Shown piece after piece: positions 34,959-46,900 of a DNA stretch of 64,000 nucleotides. Both the position numbers and the translations under genes were made by a program. The notes beneath the pieces are model-generated. The model worked only from the letters and a program-made list of their open reading frames with translations. It did not search any database and had not been told where the DNA came from. The stretch lies in contig OZ231126.1 of the NCBI GenBank assembly GCA_965153355.1, positions 74,710,001 to 74,774,000 on the forward strand. Reading direction: 5' to 3'. The DNA comes from Flaccisagitta enflata. Lineage: Eukaryota > Chaetognatha > Sagittoidea > Aphragmophora. Numbering within the stretch: position 1 is the first letter of the stretch; each line of letters opens with the position of its first letter.

Positions 34959-35892
34959 CCAGTAAAGGCGGCTCTCGCCGACCGGAAAAAAATCGTAAGG
35001 GCTGTTTTGTGTGTGTGTGTGACTCTCACCCTCTCTCTCTCTCCCGTGCTCCCTCCCTCTCCTTCCCTCCCCCTCCCTCTCTCCCTCCCTCCCTCTCTCC
35101 CTCCATTCCTCTCTCACTCCCTCCCCCTCCCTCGCTCCCTCCCTTTCCCTCACCACCCCCCTCTTGCTCTCTCTCCCCCTCTCACTCTCCCTCCCCCTCT
35201 CACTCTCCCTCCCCCTCTCCCTCCCTCCCTCCCTTTCTTACTCCCTCCCTTTCCCTCCCCCTCACCCTCTCCCTCCCCCTTTCTCTCCTTCTCTCCCGCC
35301 CCCTACCCCTCCCTCCTTCTCTCCCTTCTTTTCCCTCCCCCTCACCCTCCCTCTCTCTTTCTGTCCCTCCCTCCCCCTCTCTCTTTCCTTCCCTTTTCCT
35401 CCCCCGCCCCCTTTCACTCCCTCCCCCTTCCACCTTTCCCTCCCTCTCCCACCCTCCCCTTACTCCTTCTTCCACCTTCCCTATCCCTCCCTCCCTCTCC
35501 TTCCCTCCCTCTCCTTCCCTCTCTCTCCCTCCCTCTCCTTCCCTCCCTCTCCCTCCCTCCCTCTGCCCTCTGCTGCACTCATTTTTATAGTTATTTAGGG
35601 CTCAAAATTGAGAGCGATGAAAAATAAAGTTTTTGAGAAAAATGCGGAAAATGTGAAAAAATAAAAAAAGATTAAAAAATTCATAGCGCCTAAAGTATTG
35701 GTCCGACAGTGCCCTGCTTTTTTCCAGAGGGTGTAAAAAAGTGCCCTCTTTCACCCTGTACCAATTTCAACCCCAGCCTCGGGCGAGCCTAGTCGTGACT
35801 CAACTTCCTCAAAACATCTCTGCGAAAATTGAAAAATTAATTCCTAAGCGAAACTCAAAAAATCGAAAAACGTTTTTCGATTTTTTTCCCAA
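34959..35892 (-). mobile_element. Helitron-like element, copy 2, with exact empty site
   Basis: 934-bp insertion in the right arm. The left arm reads ACTCTCA|TATATGTAGG (18441-18460) where this arm reads the same with the element inserted, with no duplicated bases. Element reads TTGGGAAAAAAATCG at 5' and GAGAGCCGCC, TTTACTGG at 3', with a GGCG/CGCC hairpin about 10 bases before the 3' end. Insertion at A|T without duplication, a 3' hairpin and a CTRR-type end (CTGG) are Helitron features; the 5' TT instead of TC is not. No coding capacity. Confidence 0.7.
35030..35570 (-). repeat. (TCCC)n polypyrimidine array
   Basis: C/T-only tract inside the Helitron-like element, the inverted counterpart of 22565-23375. 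Confidence 0.95.
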
Positions 35893-36071
35893 TGAGAGTC
35901 TAGGATATTTCTTGGACGATTTGGACTCAATTGAGCAACTTCGGTCCGATGTCACTTCTAACTATGCAGGTCAAACGGTTTTCTAAACCAACAACAGCAA
36001 CAACAAAATTAACACAGAGAGAAATAACAAAAACCACAACAACTATTGCGATTCTGCGAAAAACAATAACG

Positions 36072-36156
<85 letters not shown>

Positions 36157-37215
36157 CGATTGAGCTTCGGGGCGGTCACGGAAAGGGATACCGGATGTGT
36201 CTCAAAATGTGTGCGATCCCCAAAATTGGATCGAATTAACCTCGAGAAGACTTTCTTTTGATTATCCTTATTCAGAGTTCACCACACGCACTTCAACTCG
36301 CTTACTTGCCAAGAGAGTCGTAGACTACAGAGAGAGTGGAAATAAGGTTAAGTGACTGCAAGAGAAACAGAAAGAAGGGTTGAGGAAGGAAAAGAGAAAG
36401 AATATGGTAACATGATGATACAAAGAAATAAAGCGGGAAAAAGAAACGGAAGACGGAGGAAAGAAGGAATGGAGGAAAGAAGGAATGGAGGAAAGAAGGA
36501 ATGGATCAAATAAGAAATGGAATTAAGACGCAATGAACGAAAAAGAGCAACGGAAGGAGTAGGAGAGAAGATAGCAGAGAGAAGAAAGAAGAAAGAAGTA
36601 ATGAAAGTATGAAGGAATGGATGAAGAATGGAAAAGAAGACGTAAGGGAAGAAAGAAACAAGGCCAAGATGTTGTCAACATGATGAAGAACATATGAATG
36701 AACGAAAACGCAAATGAATAAATGAGTGAATAAATGTAATTAGGAATGAACGACAGACCGACCAACCGACAAACAAACAGGCACGACCTCTTATAGATAT
36801 ACAAGAAAAGACGCGGCTAATGACCGAAAGAATAACATCAGGACATTGACCTGTAATCTGTTGCGTATTCAAGCAATAAAAGGTCTCTTGAGTTGATGAA
36901 GAGTGATAGCGGAATTTCCGAGCCTTCCATTCCAGTGCGAAACTGTTGAAGTGGATGCTTATCGTCCTCGTTCTTTTGTTCATTCTTCTCATCTTCCTCA
37001 TCCTCTTGCTCGTTCGAAATGTCATCTTAGTCCTCAACTCCTCATGCTCATTCTTTTGTTCATTCTTCTCATCGTCCTCATCCTCGAGCTCATTCCAAAT
37101 GTCATCCTAGTCCTAATGCTCGTTTTCATCCATCTCATTCGTATCATCTTCATCAACATCGTCATCATCCTTCACTTTAATTTATCATTCGGGTTCAACC
37201 TCATTTATAAATGTA
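35893..37215. other. Right-arm counterpart of 16973-18455
   Basis: Contains (CAA)n at 36071-36156, GGAAAGAAGGAAT repeats (36390-36510) and the GA-rich segment (36900-37200). No gene; open frames are inverted versions of those in the left arm. Confidence 0.7.
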
Positions 37216-38199
37216 ACCTTGGCGACAAAAAAATGGCGGATTTTCAAAACAGATTTTATCTACCTATATAACACCTATATAACACCTATATAACACTAAT
37301 CTGTTATCGGTTGGAAAGCTCTTTGAAAGATCTTTCATTTGAGTTGTGTCTGGAAATTTTGACTCAAACGGTTTAGAAGTTAGAGCAATTTGAACATGAC
37401 TACTACTTTTCTGGACTGCCCAATGCCCATGACTCGTGAAAGAGAATTTGAAAAAAAAGTTCAAGTCTAAAAAAAATCATAGAAGATCTTGTCCGATTTC
37501 CGCAAAATTTTAGGTGGTAACAAAGATGTATGTCTCCTTATAGCAATTCAATTTTTATGCTAATCTGAAGAGTTTTACTAGGGTCTTCATGATCTTTTGT
37601 TCTACATGTCAATAAAGCATACTAAAACTGAAGTGGTTTGCTGTAGTTGCATTTATTTCACTCCTGTATTGGCAAAACCTATTTGGTGCTATTTCATTAT
37701 AAAGATTATTCCCAGTGCTTCAAAACTATCATGAATTTGATATGAATTTTGTCAAAACTTGATAATGGAAATAATAAAAAAAAACATGTAGATATCTCAT
37801 TGATACCTGGCTTTCTTGAAAATTTTTCAGTCTTTCTCATGATGAAAATGATAGAAAAAATTGTCCAATTATGAAAATTTTTTAGGAGCTCTCAGGGGAA
37901 GGTATTTATTGCTACCAGTTCAATTTTCATCAAAATCAGGCAAGTTTTACTATGGTTGTAACTTGTAAGATGATTATGTTTCAGCACCCATTCTTGACAT
38001 GATGTCAAAGCAGAAAAGTAGTAGTCATGTTCAAATTGCTCTAGCTTCTGAACCGTTTGAGTTAGTTTCCAGACACGACTTAAATGAAAAATCTTTCAAA
38101 GGGCTTTCCAACCATCACCGATTTCAATAGGTTTTTCTTGAAATAAGGTAGATAGAATCTGTTTTAAAAAATCCGCCATTTTTTTTGTAGCCAAGGTTG
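37216..38199. mobile_element. TIR element, partner of 16095-16972
   Basis: Same ACCTTGGCGAC ends; about 100 bp longer, partly from an extra copy of the AAAAGTAGTAGTCATG segment near 38015. Confidence 0.75.
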
Positions 38200-38277
38200 T
38201 ACCAAAATGTATCAACTTCCCCAAACGCCTCATGAGAAAAAGGGAAAACAACTTTTCCACATTAGTACTTTTGATTT

Positions 38278-38450
38278 TAGTCGCTTGAACGCTGTCTATA
38301 ATCCGCTGTGTCTATTGGTCTGTCGGTCCATCAGACTTAGCTTTTTCGGCGTTTACAGGCGGTTTTTGCACTGCTGCTCCTGCCCAAAGGCTTGATTAGC
38401 CTTTTCCATCACTACCACTGCCCAACCTCATCTTCATTTTCAGATGGAGT
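38278..38450 (-). mobile_element. Diverged THE element, partner of 15850-16016
   Basis: Inverted copy in the right arm with the same decayed hairpin and GGTCTGTCGGTCC block. Confidence 0.75.
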
Positions 38451-38569
38451 AAATTCGGCAATACGAAGCAGACGTGGGGTGGCATTGTCTTAACTGCTAA
38501 GTCAACGTTATGAGAGCTAATATATGTGCTTGCAACTGTCTGAGGCCGATTGTCAGCCGTCGTAACATT

Positions 38570-38599
38570 ATAACTTATAACTTATAAGTTATAAGTTAT
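38570..38599. repeat. 30-bp perfect palindrome, right-arm copy
   Basis: Identical to 15684-15713. Confidence 0.95.
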
Positions 38600-38898
38600 T
38601 AAAACATCGATGGGGGAAGGGCTGCTAGATTTTTTACAATTTGCAGCTAGAGCACAATGGGCATACAGACAGTCAGACAGACAGACAGACAGATATGCAA
38701 ATTTGCTTGTCTGCAACTGGAAAGCGGCTAAAAGAGCCAAATCACATTTCACCAAATCCGAGGGACTGAAGGAGAGAAATCACGTCAAAAAAGTCGTCTT
38801 CGAAATCGAAAATTCGAGATTCAGATATTTGAGAGGCTAAAACGAGAAAAAAAAAACCACGCCAAATTTCATCTGAGTAAGGAGAATTTCAATGTTTT

Positions 38899-38901
<3 letters not shown>

Positions 38902-38966
<65 letters not shown>
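38902..38966. repeat. (GA)n microsatellite
   Basis: Right-arm partner of 15300-15384. Confidence 0.95.
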
Positions 38967-38967
<1 letters not shown>

Positions 38968-39154
38968 ACAAAGATTAGCACACTCAAAAACACGCGCACG
39001 CAACCGCACACACTCGCAGAGTATGTGTTACACACTAGCACGCGTCACATTCCTAGAACTTAACTCAAAATACTAAAACGCTTGGCCCTCCGCCTCGCTT
39101 ATTTAGAATGGTGATCGGGCGTCGGGATTCATCTTACGTAACAGTGGGGCAATA

Positions 39155-40309
39155 CACTTTTTATTTCTATGAGCACCTCGTTTATAAGCACGACCAGCCT
39201 CAGATATTGGGGAAATCTAAGCACATTGCTAAGCACGCCCCAGGCTGAGATATTCGATGTGAAAAAAATTCTTGGTGAATTTTAAAAAATATGCCAATTT
39301 TTACACAGTTTTGGTTGGCATTTGACAAAAACCAATGGAAACATTGATAAAAATGAAATAATCTATAATATCAATCTGTAAGTAAATTCAGGATTTAAAT
39401 ACTTGTACAAATAATCAAATATTCAAGAATATCATTGCCTGCATACTATTGTTGATAAGAATTTATTGTTGTGACAAGGACCCCCAAAAAAGAATAATAT
39501 TTTATGATAATAAATAACACTCAAAATCTAAAAATAGTGTATATCTAATTAAGATACTCATCTCATCTCATCGTGGTTTACATGAAAGTAGGACGACGTC
39601 AGTGAAAGATATTGTATTTTTTTATACAAAATACATTCAGTACTGTATTTTATACTTTATTTTATACTACATTCTATTATGTACTGTACTATATTATATA
39701 CTAAACAATACTCTATGATATACTGTTTTCTATCCCCTACTTAGTACTTTGTTCTTTACTGAATAGGATAGTTACTTTCCGATACACCCTGTTTTTTATA
39801 AGAACCTAGTTTATAAGAACATCAAGGCTTCGAATGGCAACAAAATTAAGAACATCTGAAGAACATGCGAAGGCTTCTAATCTTGAGAAAAAAAATTTTG
39901 TTCGCGATTATATTTAAAAAACATTAAGAAAACACTTGAATTTTAGTATAATCAAAATGATATTTCATAATTTTTAAATAAATATCATGAAAATATCCCC
40001 GTATTTCAATGATTGACTTTTGTTTTAACAGTATTTGATAGAAATATATCTAGTATAATTGAGTGATAATATATTATAAGGTCTTTTGTAGTTTATAAAA
40101 TATTTAAAATTAAAAACGCTTTAAGAACGTTGAAGGCTTCATTTGACCTTGAAAATAAGAACATGAAGCCTTAAAAAAATGACGTTCTTATAAAAAAGAG
40201 TAAATGATAAGCACGCATTCAAGCACATTTCAATCTCGAAAATGAGATTTTGCTAAGCACGCTCAGCCTCAGCCAAAAAAAGTGCATGCTTAGATGAAAA
40301 AAAAAAGTG
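39155..40309. mobile_element. TA-flanked TIR element, partner of 13906-15067
   Basis: TA at 39153-39154 and 40310-40311; carries the nested TTATAAGAAC MITE at 39785-40200. Confidence 0.75.
39785..40200. mobile_element. TTATAAGAAC MITE, nested, right-arm copy
   Basis: Partner of 14015-14430, flanked by TA. Confidence 0.85.
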
Positions 40310-40369
40310 TATGGATGACACTCAGCAAAAATTTAGAATAGGTTAGGTCAGCAGGAACACGACTTCATA

Positions 40370-40982
40370 AGTCGTGGTGCAGAACAGCGTCAAATTTGAC
40401 AAATCGTTCTGTTCTGTGACGGAACACGCTGCCATGCGGCGGAAACATAACAAAAACTTAAGTCTTATGCATGCTTTATACTTCCTAAATTACTTAAAAA
40501 ACAGTTAATTGACCAATGGTATCGATCTCGCATCGGTAAAGTCTCAGCATACTCAGTAGAACAACAGAATTCTATAAAAATAATTGCACGGAAAACATTA
40601 GATGTTGCCACGTAAAAAACCGAATCTGTCTCTGATTGCAAAATTTTGCATTTCTAAACACATGGCCTGTTTCTTAAACATGTTTAGACTGATGCCATGT
40701 TTTTCAAAATGCAAAATTTTGAATTCAGAGACAGATTCGGTTTTTTACGCGAGACATGTCAATGCACAAGAATCAATTTTTGTTAAAAATCCATCAATTT
40801 CGCATCCTTTTTCTCACATTTCCTCTGCACAAGGTACAGAAAAACGTTTTTCTATGCAAAAAATTGATGATTACCAACCACAAATCCTCTATCTCAATAA
40901 AAAATCTTTGTATAGATAAAATAGAAAATATTGTATAAATCGTTTTGACTTGTCAAATTGCGTACTCGTTTGCACTGTGACA
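40370..40982. mobile_element. TA-inserted TIR element with internal palindrome
   Basis: 613-bp insertion present only in the right arm; the left arm has a single TA at 13846-13847. Imperfect inverted ends AGTCGTGGTGCAGAAC and TGTCACAGTGCAAACG, then a shared TTTGACAA. Contains a near-perfect 43-bp inverted repeat at 40611-40749. No transposase; short frames only. Confidence 0.85.
40611..40749. repeat. Internal 43-bp inverted repeat
   Basis: Arms 40611-40653 and 40706-40749 begin and end CGTAAAAAACCGAATCTGTC / inverse, with a 52-bp loop that itself has ACATGGC...GCCATGT symmetry. Confidence 0.9.
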
Positions 40983-41025
40983 TAACGTATCATTATCAAT
41001 CCTACATTTGCATTTCCCAAAATAT

Positions 41026-41174
41026 CAAGGCCGGATACACGGCCACTAGTTGCGGACGGGTGGGCAGGGGCGGCAATGCGCGTTCTCCCACTTTTCAACT
41101 CAAGCGTCACGGACCGACCAACCAACCGACCGACAGACACAAAAAGCCTCTTACAAAGTTGCGTGTCCGCAACT
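41026..41174 (+). mobile_element. THE element, subfamily TTGCGGAC
   Basis: Partner of 13656-13804: AGTTGCGGACG motif, short GACCAACC block, hairpin AGTTGCGTGTCCGCAACT, A6. Confidence 0.9.
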
Positions 41175-41446
41175 AAAAAACTGACCGATTAAGATGATTC
41201 TGGATTGGACCATCATAGACCAATCACGGCCGGGATCATGGATTGAGGGTCGCGGGTAAGATCGGGTAAGGACCAAGAAATCATGGTGAGTTTCAATGAA
41301 TGAGTATAGGTCTTACAATAACGATTGATCGAGAGAACGAGGTCGAGAACCTCACGGTCAGTCGAGAGTCTCGTTGTACAGTGATGCACGCTTTATATTA
41401 TATGGTTTATAAATTTTTTTAAAGTGATGTTATTATTTTAATTTTT

Positions 41447-41656
41447 AGTTGCGCGCTATGCGACTCTACACCCCGCTTTGTCGGTCCGTCCGTCGGTCCA
41501 ACCGTCGGTCCGTCGGTCCATCCGTCGGTCCGTCACACTTTTTTTGTTTTTTTTTGCGGTCTTTGGCCTCACTGCTCCTGCCCAAGAGATCAAGTGACCT
41601 CAAATATGGCCCCTGCCCACCCGCACGCGACTGGGGTAGCCGTGTATCCGGCCTTG
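41447..41656 (-). mobile_element. THE element, partner of 3590-3830
   Basis: Hairpin AGTTGCGCGCTATGCGACT; tandem block shorter than in the left arm, so the GGACCGAC array changes length between copies. Confidence 0.9.
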
Positions 41657-41810
41657 TTTTTTTTATAAGATTGTTAATTTTTTTTTTCTTAAAGTTTCAT
41701 GTTTTTGTTTTTGAGGCCAAATTAAGCCTTCAATTTTTTTTGGATGTTCCTAATTGTTTTTATAAAAAAAATATGTTTTTATACAAATCTATATAATATA
41801 ATATATTTTT

Positions 41811-42019
41811 AGTTGCGTGCAACGCGACTCTAAACCCCGCTTTGTCTGTCCATCCGTCGGTCCGTCGGTCCGTCGGTCCGTCCGTCGGTCCGTCACACTT
41901 TACTTTTTTGACATTAACGGGGTTTTTGGCCTTACTGCTCCTGCCCAAATGCTCCACTGACCTCAATTATGACCCCTGCCCACCTGCACACGACTGGGGT
42001 AGCCGTGTATCCGGCCTTG
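41811..42019 (-). mobile_element. THE element, partner of 3234-3434
   Basis: Hairpin AGTTGCGTGCAACGCGACT, distal GCACACGACT, CCGGCCTTG end. Confidence 0.88.
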
Positions 42020-42473
42020 TTATTTTAATTGCTTGTAGGACTGTAGATAGGGCAGGGTAATGATGTTTCAATTAGGACTTTTGAAGTTTGGACTTTTTTA
42101 AAGTTTAAGAAAAAATGAAAAATGATTTACTGTTATGTATTTTTGGAATTTTTTAGTATGGTTCAATTGTATTTTTTGAACTATTTTGATAAACCTTTAA
42201 CTGTGCATTCAATTGTAGATATGATTTATTGGTTGGTTTATTTAAACAATTAGAATGTTAGAATATTAAAATGTGACTTAAGTATTATTGCACATACAGC
42301 AAGTATTATTGCACATACAGCAAGTTAACATAAACGAGAAAAAAATTGTTTATGTCATTCTGTATTTAAATGACCTATTAATATTAGATGAAATTTTTTT
42401 ATTAAATCAAAATCCTTATATGTAGATTAATATAAAAAATGATTTTCTCTTCAGTTTTTGAACGTAGTAAAAA

Positions 42474-42626
42474 CAAGGCCGGATACACGGCAATCCAGTC
42501 GCGGACGGTTGGGCAGGAGCAGTAATGCAAAAATCGCTCGGAATTCAAAAATGTGACCGACGGACCGACCGGACCTACCGACATACCGACCGACACGGCA
42601 AGGTGTAGAGTCGCGTGTCCGCGACT
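42474..42626 (+). mobile_element. THE element, subfamily TCGCGGAC, right-arm specific
   Basis: CAAGGCCGGATACACGGCAA start, AGTCGCGGACGG motif, GACCGACC block, hairpin AGTCGCGTGTCCGCGACT. The left arm has eight T at 2782-2789 where this arm has five A on each side of the element, a net gain of two A. Confidence 0.93.
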
Positions 42627-43354
42627 AAAAACTGATAGCACTATTATGTAATAAAAAAAAACTGATAGCATTATTATTGTTTTAGATTATTCAATCAAAA
42701 TTTTTTTTGTGTTTAAACGATTCCACTGTACTTCCTTGTGATCCTGTTCCGCGTTATTCTTGACCTGGGCCAATTAGTTGGTATCTAGCCTCCTGCTCAG
42801 CTTTTGACTGTGTTTCACTTCCTAGCTGCTTCGTGTTCTAGCCCTCATAACCACATGCACGATTCTTTTTTTCTTCAAACGGTTACTTCAAACCGGTTAC
42901 TCATATGAATCTGTTCTCGCATTTTATGGACTCTCATATAAAAGGCAATACTAAACGCCCACGTCGCCTTTCGCTCATTACTACATCCGTTTACACTTTT
43001 TATAAGGAGAAGGTACAATTGATACAAATGCAACACCGGTTGTATCATTGTACATGAAAGCCGAGTAGCGCCATCAAAGAGTCATCAACCGAGTCGCGCC
43101 ATCAAGTCTGACGTCGAAGTTCAATCGCCGGGAAAAATACATATCAATGTAGAAAAAAATTTGCCAACAAAACAAATTGAAAAAAAACGAACAAAAAGCA
43201 AACCCAAAACCTTGGGCTCGATAGAAAAAAAAAGCCAAAGATAAAACATAAACAAAGATAGAACAAAAGCAAAAAGACTAAAAAACCGATGCAGAAAAGG
43301 AATAAGGCGGTAACGTCGCATTGAATCAAACAATATCGGAATAAATTTCAGATA

Positions 43355-43917
43355 CAGTACGATGGGAGCAATGACGACCTAGACTGGAAGATAGATTTTA
43401 GGTATCTTTATTTTATTTATATCATAAAATTTTGGAGATCTAGGCTAATTAAACGTGGTTTTATTGAGTGAAAATGTTTGCGTCTTTCAAACTGAAGCTT
43501 GCGACTTGACCTTATCAAGATTTCATTTTTTTTAAATTTTAACTTATCTCAATAGGTAGGGTAAAAATTTTTGCATAGTTTGAAAAAAAAATCATCGCAA
43601 TTAGTTTATTTTTACAAATCTTATGGTTATTCTAAATTTTATTCAAAAATTATTTGCATAATTTTTATTTATTAAAAATTGCTGTAAAATTTATAAAAAT
43701 GGGCCGATTGAGCTAATTTTTTTCTAAAACTATATAAAATGTTTTGCTTGATCTAGTGAAATAAGATAAAACCTTGAAAAATGAAGTCTTGATGGGGTTA
43801 TGTCACAAATTAAGATTTTACAGATACAAATATATTCACTCCACTCATGATAAAAATAAAAATAAGATGTTTAAAATCTATCCTCCAGTCTAGGTCGTCA
43901 TTGCTTCCATCGTACTG
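43355..43917. mobile_element. CAGTACGATGGGAGC MITE abutting the MARCH-type gene
   Basis: Inverted ends CAGTACGATGGGAGCAATGA, flanked by TA (43353-43354, 43918-43919). The two halves are diverged inverted copies. Its right end is nine bases before the ATG at 43927. A relative is at 55787-56224; the left arm keeps one half (1181-1575). Confidence 0.85.
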
Positions 43918-43926
43918 TAAAAAACA

Positions 43927-46900
43927 ATGGCGACGGCGGAGGAAGAAAAATGTTGTCGATATTGCTTTGAAGGAGAAAACGTGTCAAAACTTATTTCACC
44001 ATGTGACTGTAAAGGTAAGTGTTCCATTTGAATGCGAGTGCGATTGCATGTTTTCGATTATTCCTCTCATCGGTTTATTCCTCCCTTGGTTCTACCTACG
44101 CACTACCGGGTCACCACCCACAAAGCATAAGTTCATTGCCATGTTTCTAGTATAGATTGTCTCCTGTCATTTCAGTTCAACCGGAAGTGCACATTCATAA
44201 AAGAAAATATCTAGTATTGATTTTGTCTCGTTGTTTCAATTCTTTGGTGGAAAGAGCTCATTCATCAACGATGCGCGACGAGATGAATGACTCATTCACG
44301 CACATATTCCTTTGCTTCAGTCAAACATTACACTCTTTTTTTTTTTATAAGAACCTAGTTTATAAGAACATCAAGGCTTCGAATGGCCCAAAAATTAAGA
44401 ACATCTTAAGAACATACAAAGGCTTCAAATCTTGAAAAAAATTTCGTTTAAGATATTACTTAAAGAATATTAAAAAAACATTTGAATTTTTGTATAACAA
44501 AGATGATACTTCATGATTTTTAGATAAATATCATGAAAATATCCTCAGACTTTAATGATTGACATTTGTTTTAACAGTATTTAGTGGGAATAAATTTAGT
44601 ATAATTGAGAAATACTATATTTGAAGGTTTCCTATAGTTTATATAGTATTGAAAATTAAGAATGCTCTAAGAACGTTGAAAGCTATATTTGGCTCTGAAA
44701 ATAAGAACATGAAGCCTTCAAAAAAATGACGTTCTTATAAAAAAAAGTGTATCATGTTTTTCTAACAGGAAGTGCGGCGTATATACACAAACAGTGCGTC
44801 ACGCGATGGATGATTCACTCAGAATCTAAAACTTGCGAACTTTGTCAAGTGGAATTCCGTTGCAAACCTTCCAGGTAAAAAAAACTAGGCCAATTATGTC
44901 CGCGGAGGACAGACTGACAAGACTTGTCATAGACGAGCTAATAAAAAATAAGCTCAAATTTATATCTTTGCATTCCTATTTTTCGTTTTGCTTATCTTGT
45001 TTTTCAAAAGTCTGTTGACAAGTCTATTGGTGTGTCTGTCCGAGAGTCTCTCTCTTTGTTTACACCCGACCTTATTCGTCACTTCCTACCTTTCAGTGTT
45101 TATGGGTCTGACGCTTGACATGATCCCCTTATATTCAATTTGATGTTTATCCATTCACCCAAACGACAAAGCCTATTTCCTTCATTCCATTCTTTATTTC
45201 TTTCATTCCCCGTTAGAGGCCCTAAGAGGCCAATGTTCAGTAGAATGTATGGTAGTTTCCTTCAAGTCATAGCTTTGCATGCCCCGTCTTCCCCTAGATT
45301 ACCTAAACCCAAATTCCCTAGGCCCCTGATTATCGATCAACCTTGAGTATCCCTGGATGATCAAAAAAAAATTCTCCCCCATGTTCTACAGAACATCGGT
45401 ACTTTTTTGGCGCCGCTACTTTTTGGCCGCATCACGTCAGGCATGGTAACCGTAACTAGCATCGCTGACCATGTGCGATCTTCTGATAATAGATTGATTC
45501 TCCTTTTTTTCAGATGGGAGACCTTCAAGAAGTCAATGCAGAGGACCAAACACGAGGCTATTTGCTACTCCATCATATTCGCCGTTTTTATGTTGCCCGT
45601 CATTCTCTTCAAATCAATTGCAGACGCTCTCAGGTAATTCCCTTTCGCGTCATTTATGCAGGTTTTAGGGTTTTGTCATTTGCAGTAGCGTGCACACGAC
45701 TCTACAAGCTACTTGTCAGCAAATTCGTCCGTTCGCTCCACGCTAGGATAATTGAGTTCATGTATCATGCGTATCATCGTTTCAGAGGCCAAATTCACGT
45801 CACTACCGCTCTCCATTTAGCATTAGTGGGTCAGTAAGAAAGGTTCCACTGTACTCTTTTTCCACTGATACGCTTTTCCCTTCCCTCTCCCTTTGTTTAC
45901 ACTTTCCCACTGCATCCTTTTCCCTTTGTCTCCTGTCTTTACCATTTGCCTTTTTCCTTCCCTCTCCCTTTCCCCTTCCCTAACCCCTTTCCCCTTCCCT
46001 AACCCCTTTCCCCACCCCTTTCCCCTTCCCTTTGAACCTTCCCAATCCCTTTGCCCTTCTCTCTGTTGATAGTCACACACTAACTTCTTCTGACGAGCGG
46101 ATCATTGAGCACATATTTTGTTCTCCTTATTTCTCATCCGTTTTCAGACACACCCACGTGTTGACGTACGAGCAGGCAGATCGTCTTCTGACTGGTGGTT
46201 TGTTCGGCACATATCTCCTCCTCATCGTCTTTGGGATCCTTTTCGTTGCCATTTGGATTCATCATTGTCACGACGATTCCGAGGCCGATGCCGTTGTCGC
46301 TCCCATCGAAACCGCATCAGCTGAGGCGCATCTGGACGACCCCCAACCCTCCGTCGACGCAGCCGAAGACGAACGTGAGACGGAGATGATCGAAGTCGTC
46401 GTCCACGTGACCTCTAGCCCGGTGTCGACATCAGCGCCTCCGACTGACGTTCGATCCACATCGGCGCCCCGCGTCGGCGCTCATCAAGCAACCAGCGCCG
46501 TTCAAGCCAATGGCGCTATTGAAGGCACTAACGGCATTCAAAGCTACCACGCCATTCAAGGTGCCGGCACCATTCACGCTCTCGCGGCTTTTCTCTTTCA
46601 CAATCGTCGGAGGAGCAACGAAGGCGATGGTCGTTTTATTAACTCGGTTAATAATGGATTTGATAGCCCCCATTCAACTCGGGGCTCGGTCTCTAGTAGC
46701 CCCCATTCAGCTTCCACTTCGCGGAATGAGGCCTCTACTTCGCATAGAGTTTTCATTCCCACTTCACCATTGACAACCCCCACCCGTGCGGCAACACCTA
46801 CTCGTGGAGCAACAACACTTGCTCCTCGGGCAGCATCGGTACCTTCTTCTGCAGCAACAACGTCCTTTCGTGCCGCGGCCACGCCCTCAGGTCGACATGG

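Larger units (their letters stand above)
30050..43745 (-). repeat. Right arm of giant inverted repeat
   Basis: Inverted partner of 1181-19336. It lacks the LINE and the LINE fragment but has its own insertions: 42474-42626, 40370-40982, 34959-35892 and about 4 kb between 30541 and 34580. Without these it is about 7.9 kb, the same as the stripped left arm. The outer end falls within the MITE that abuts the MARCH-type gene. Confidence 0.9.
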
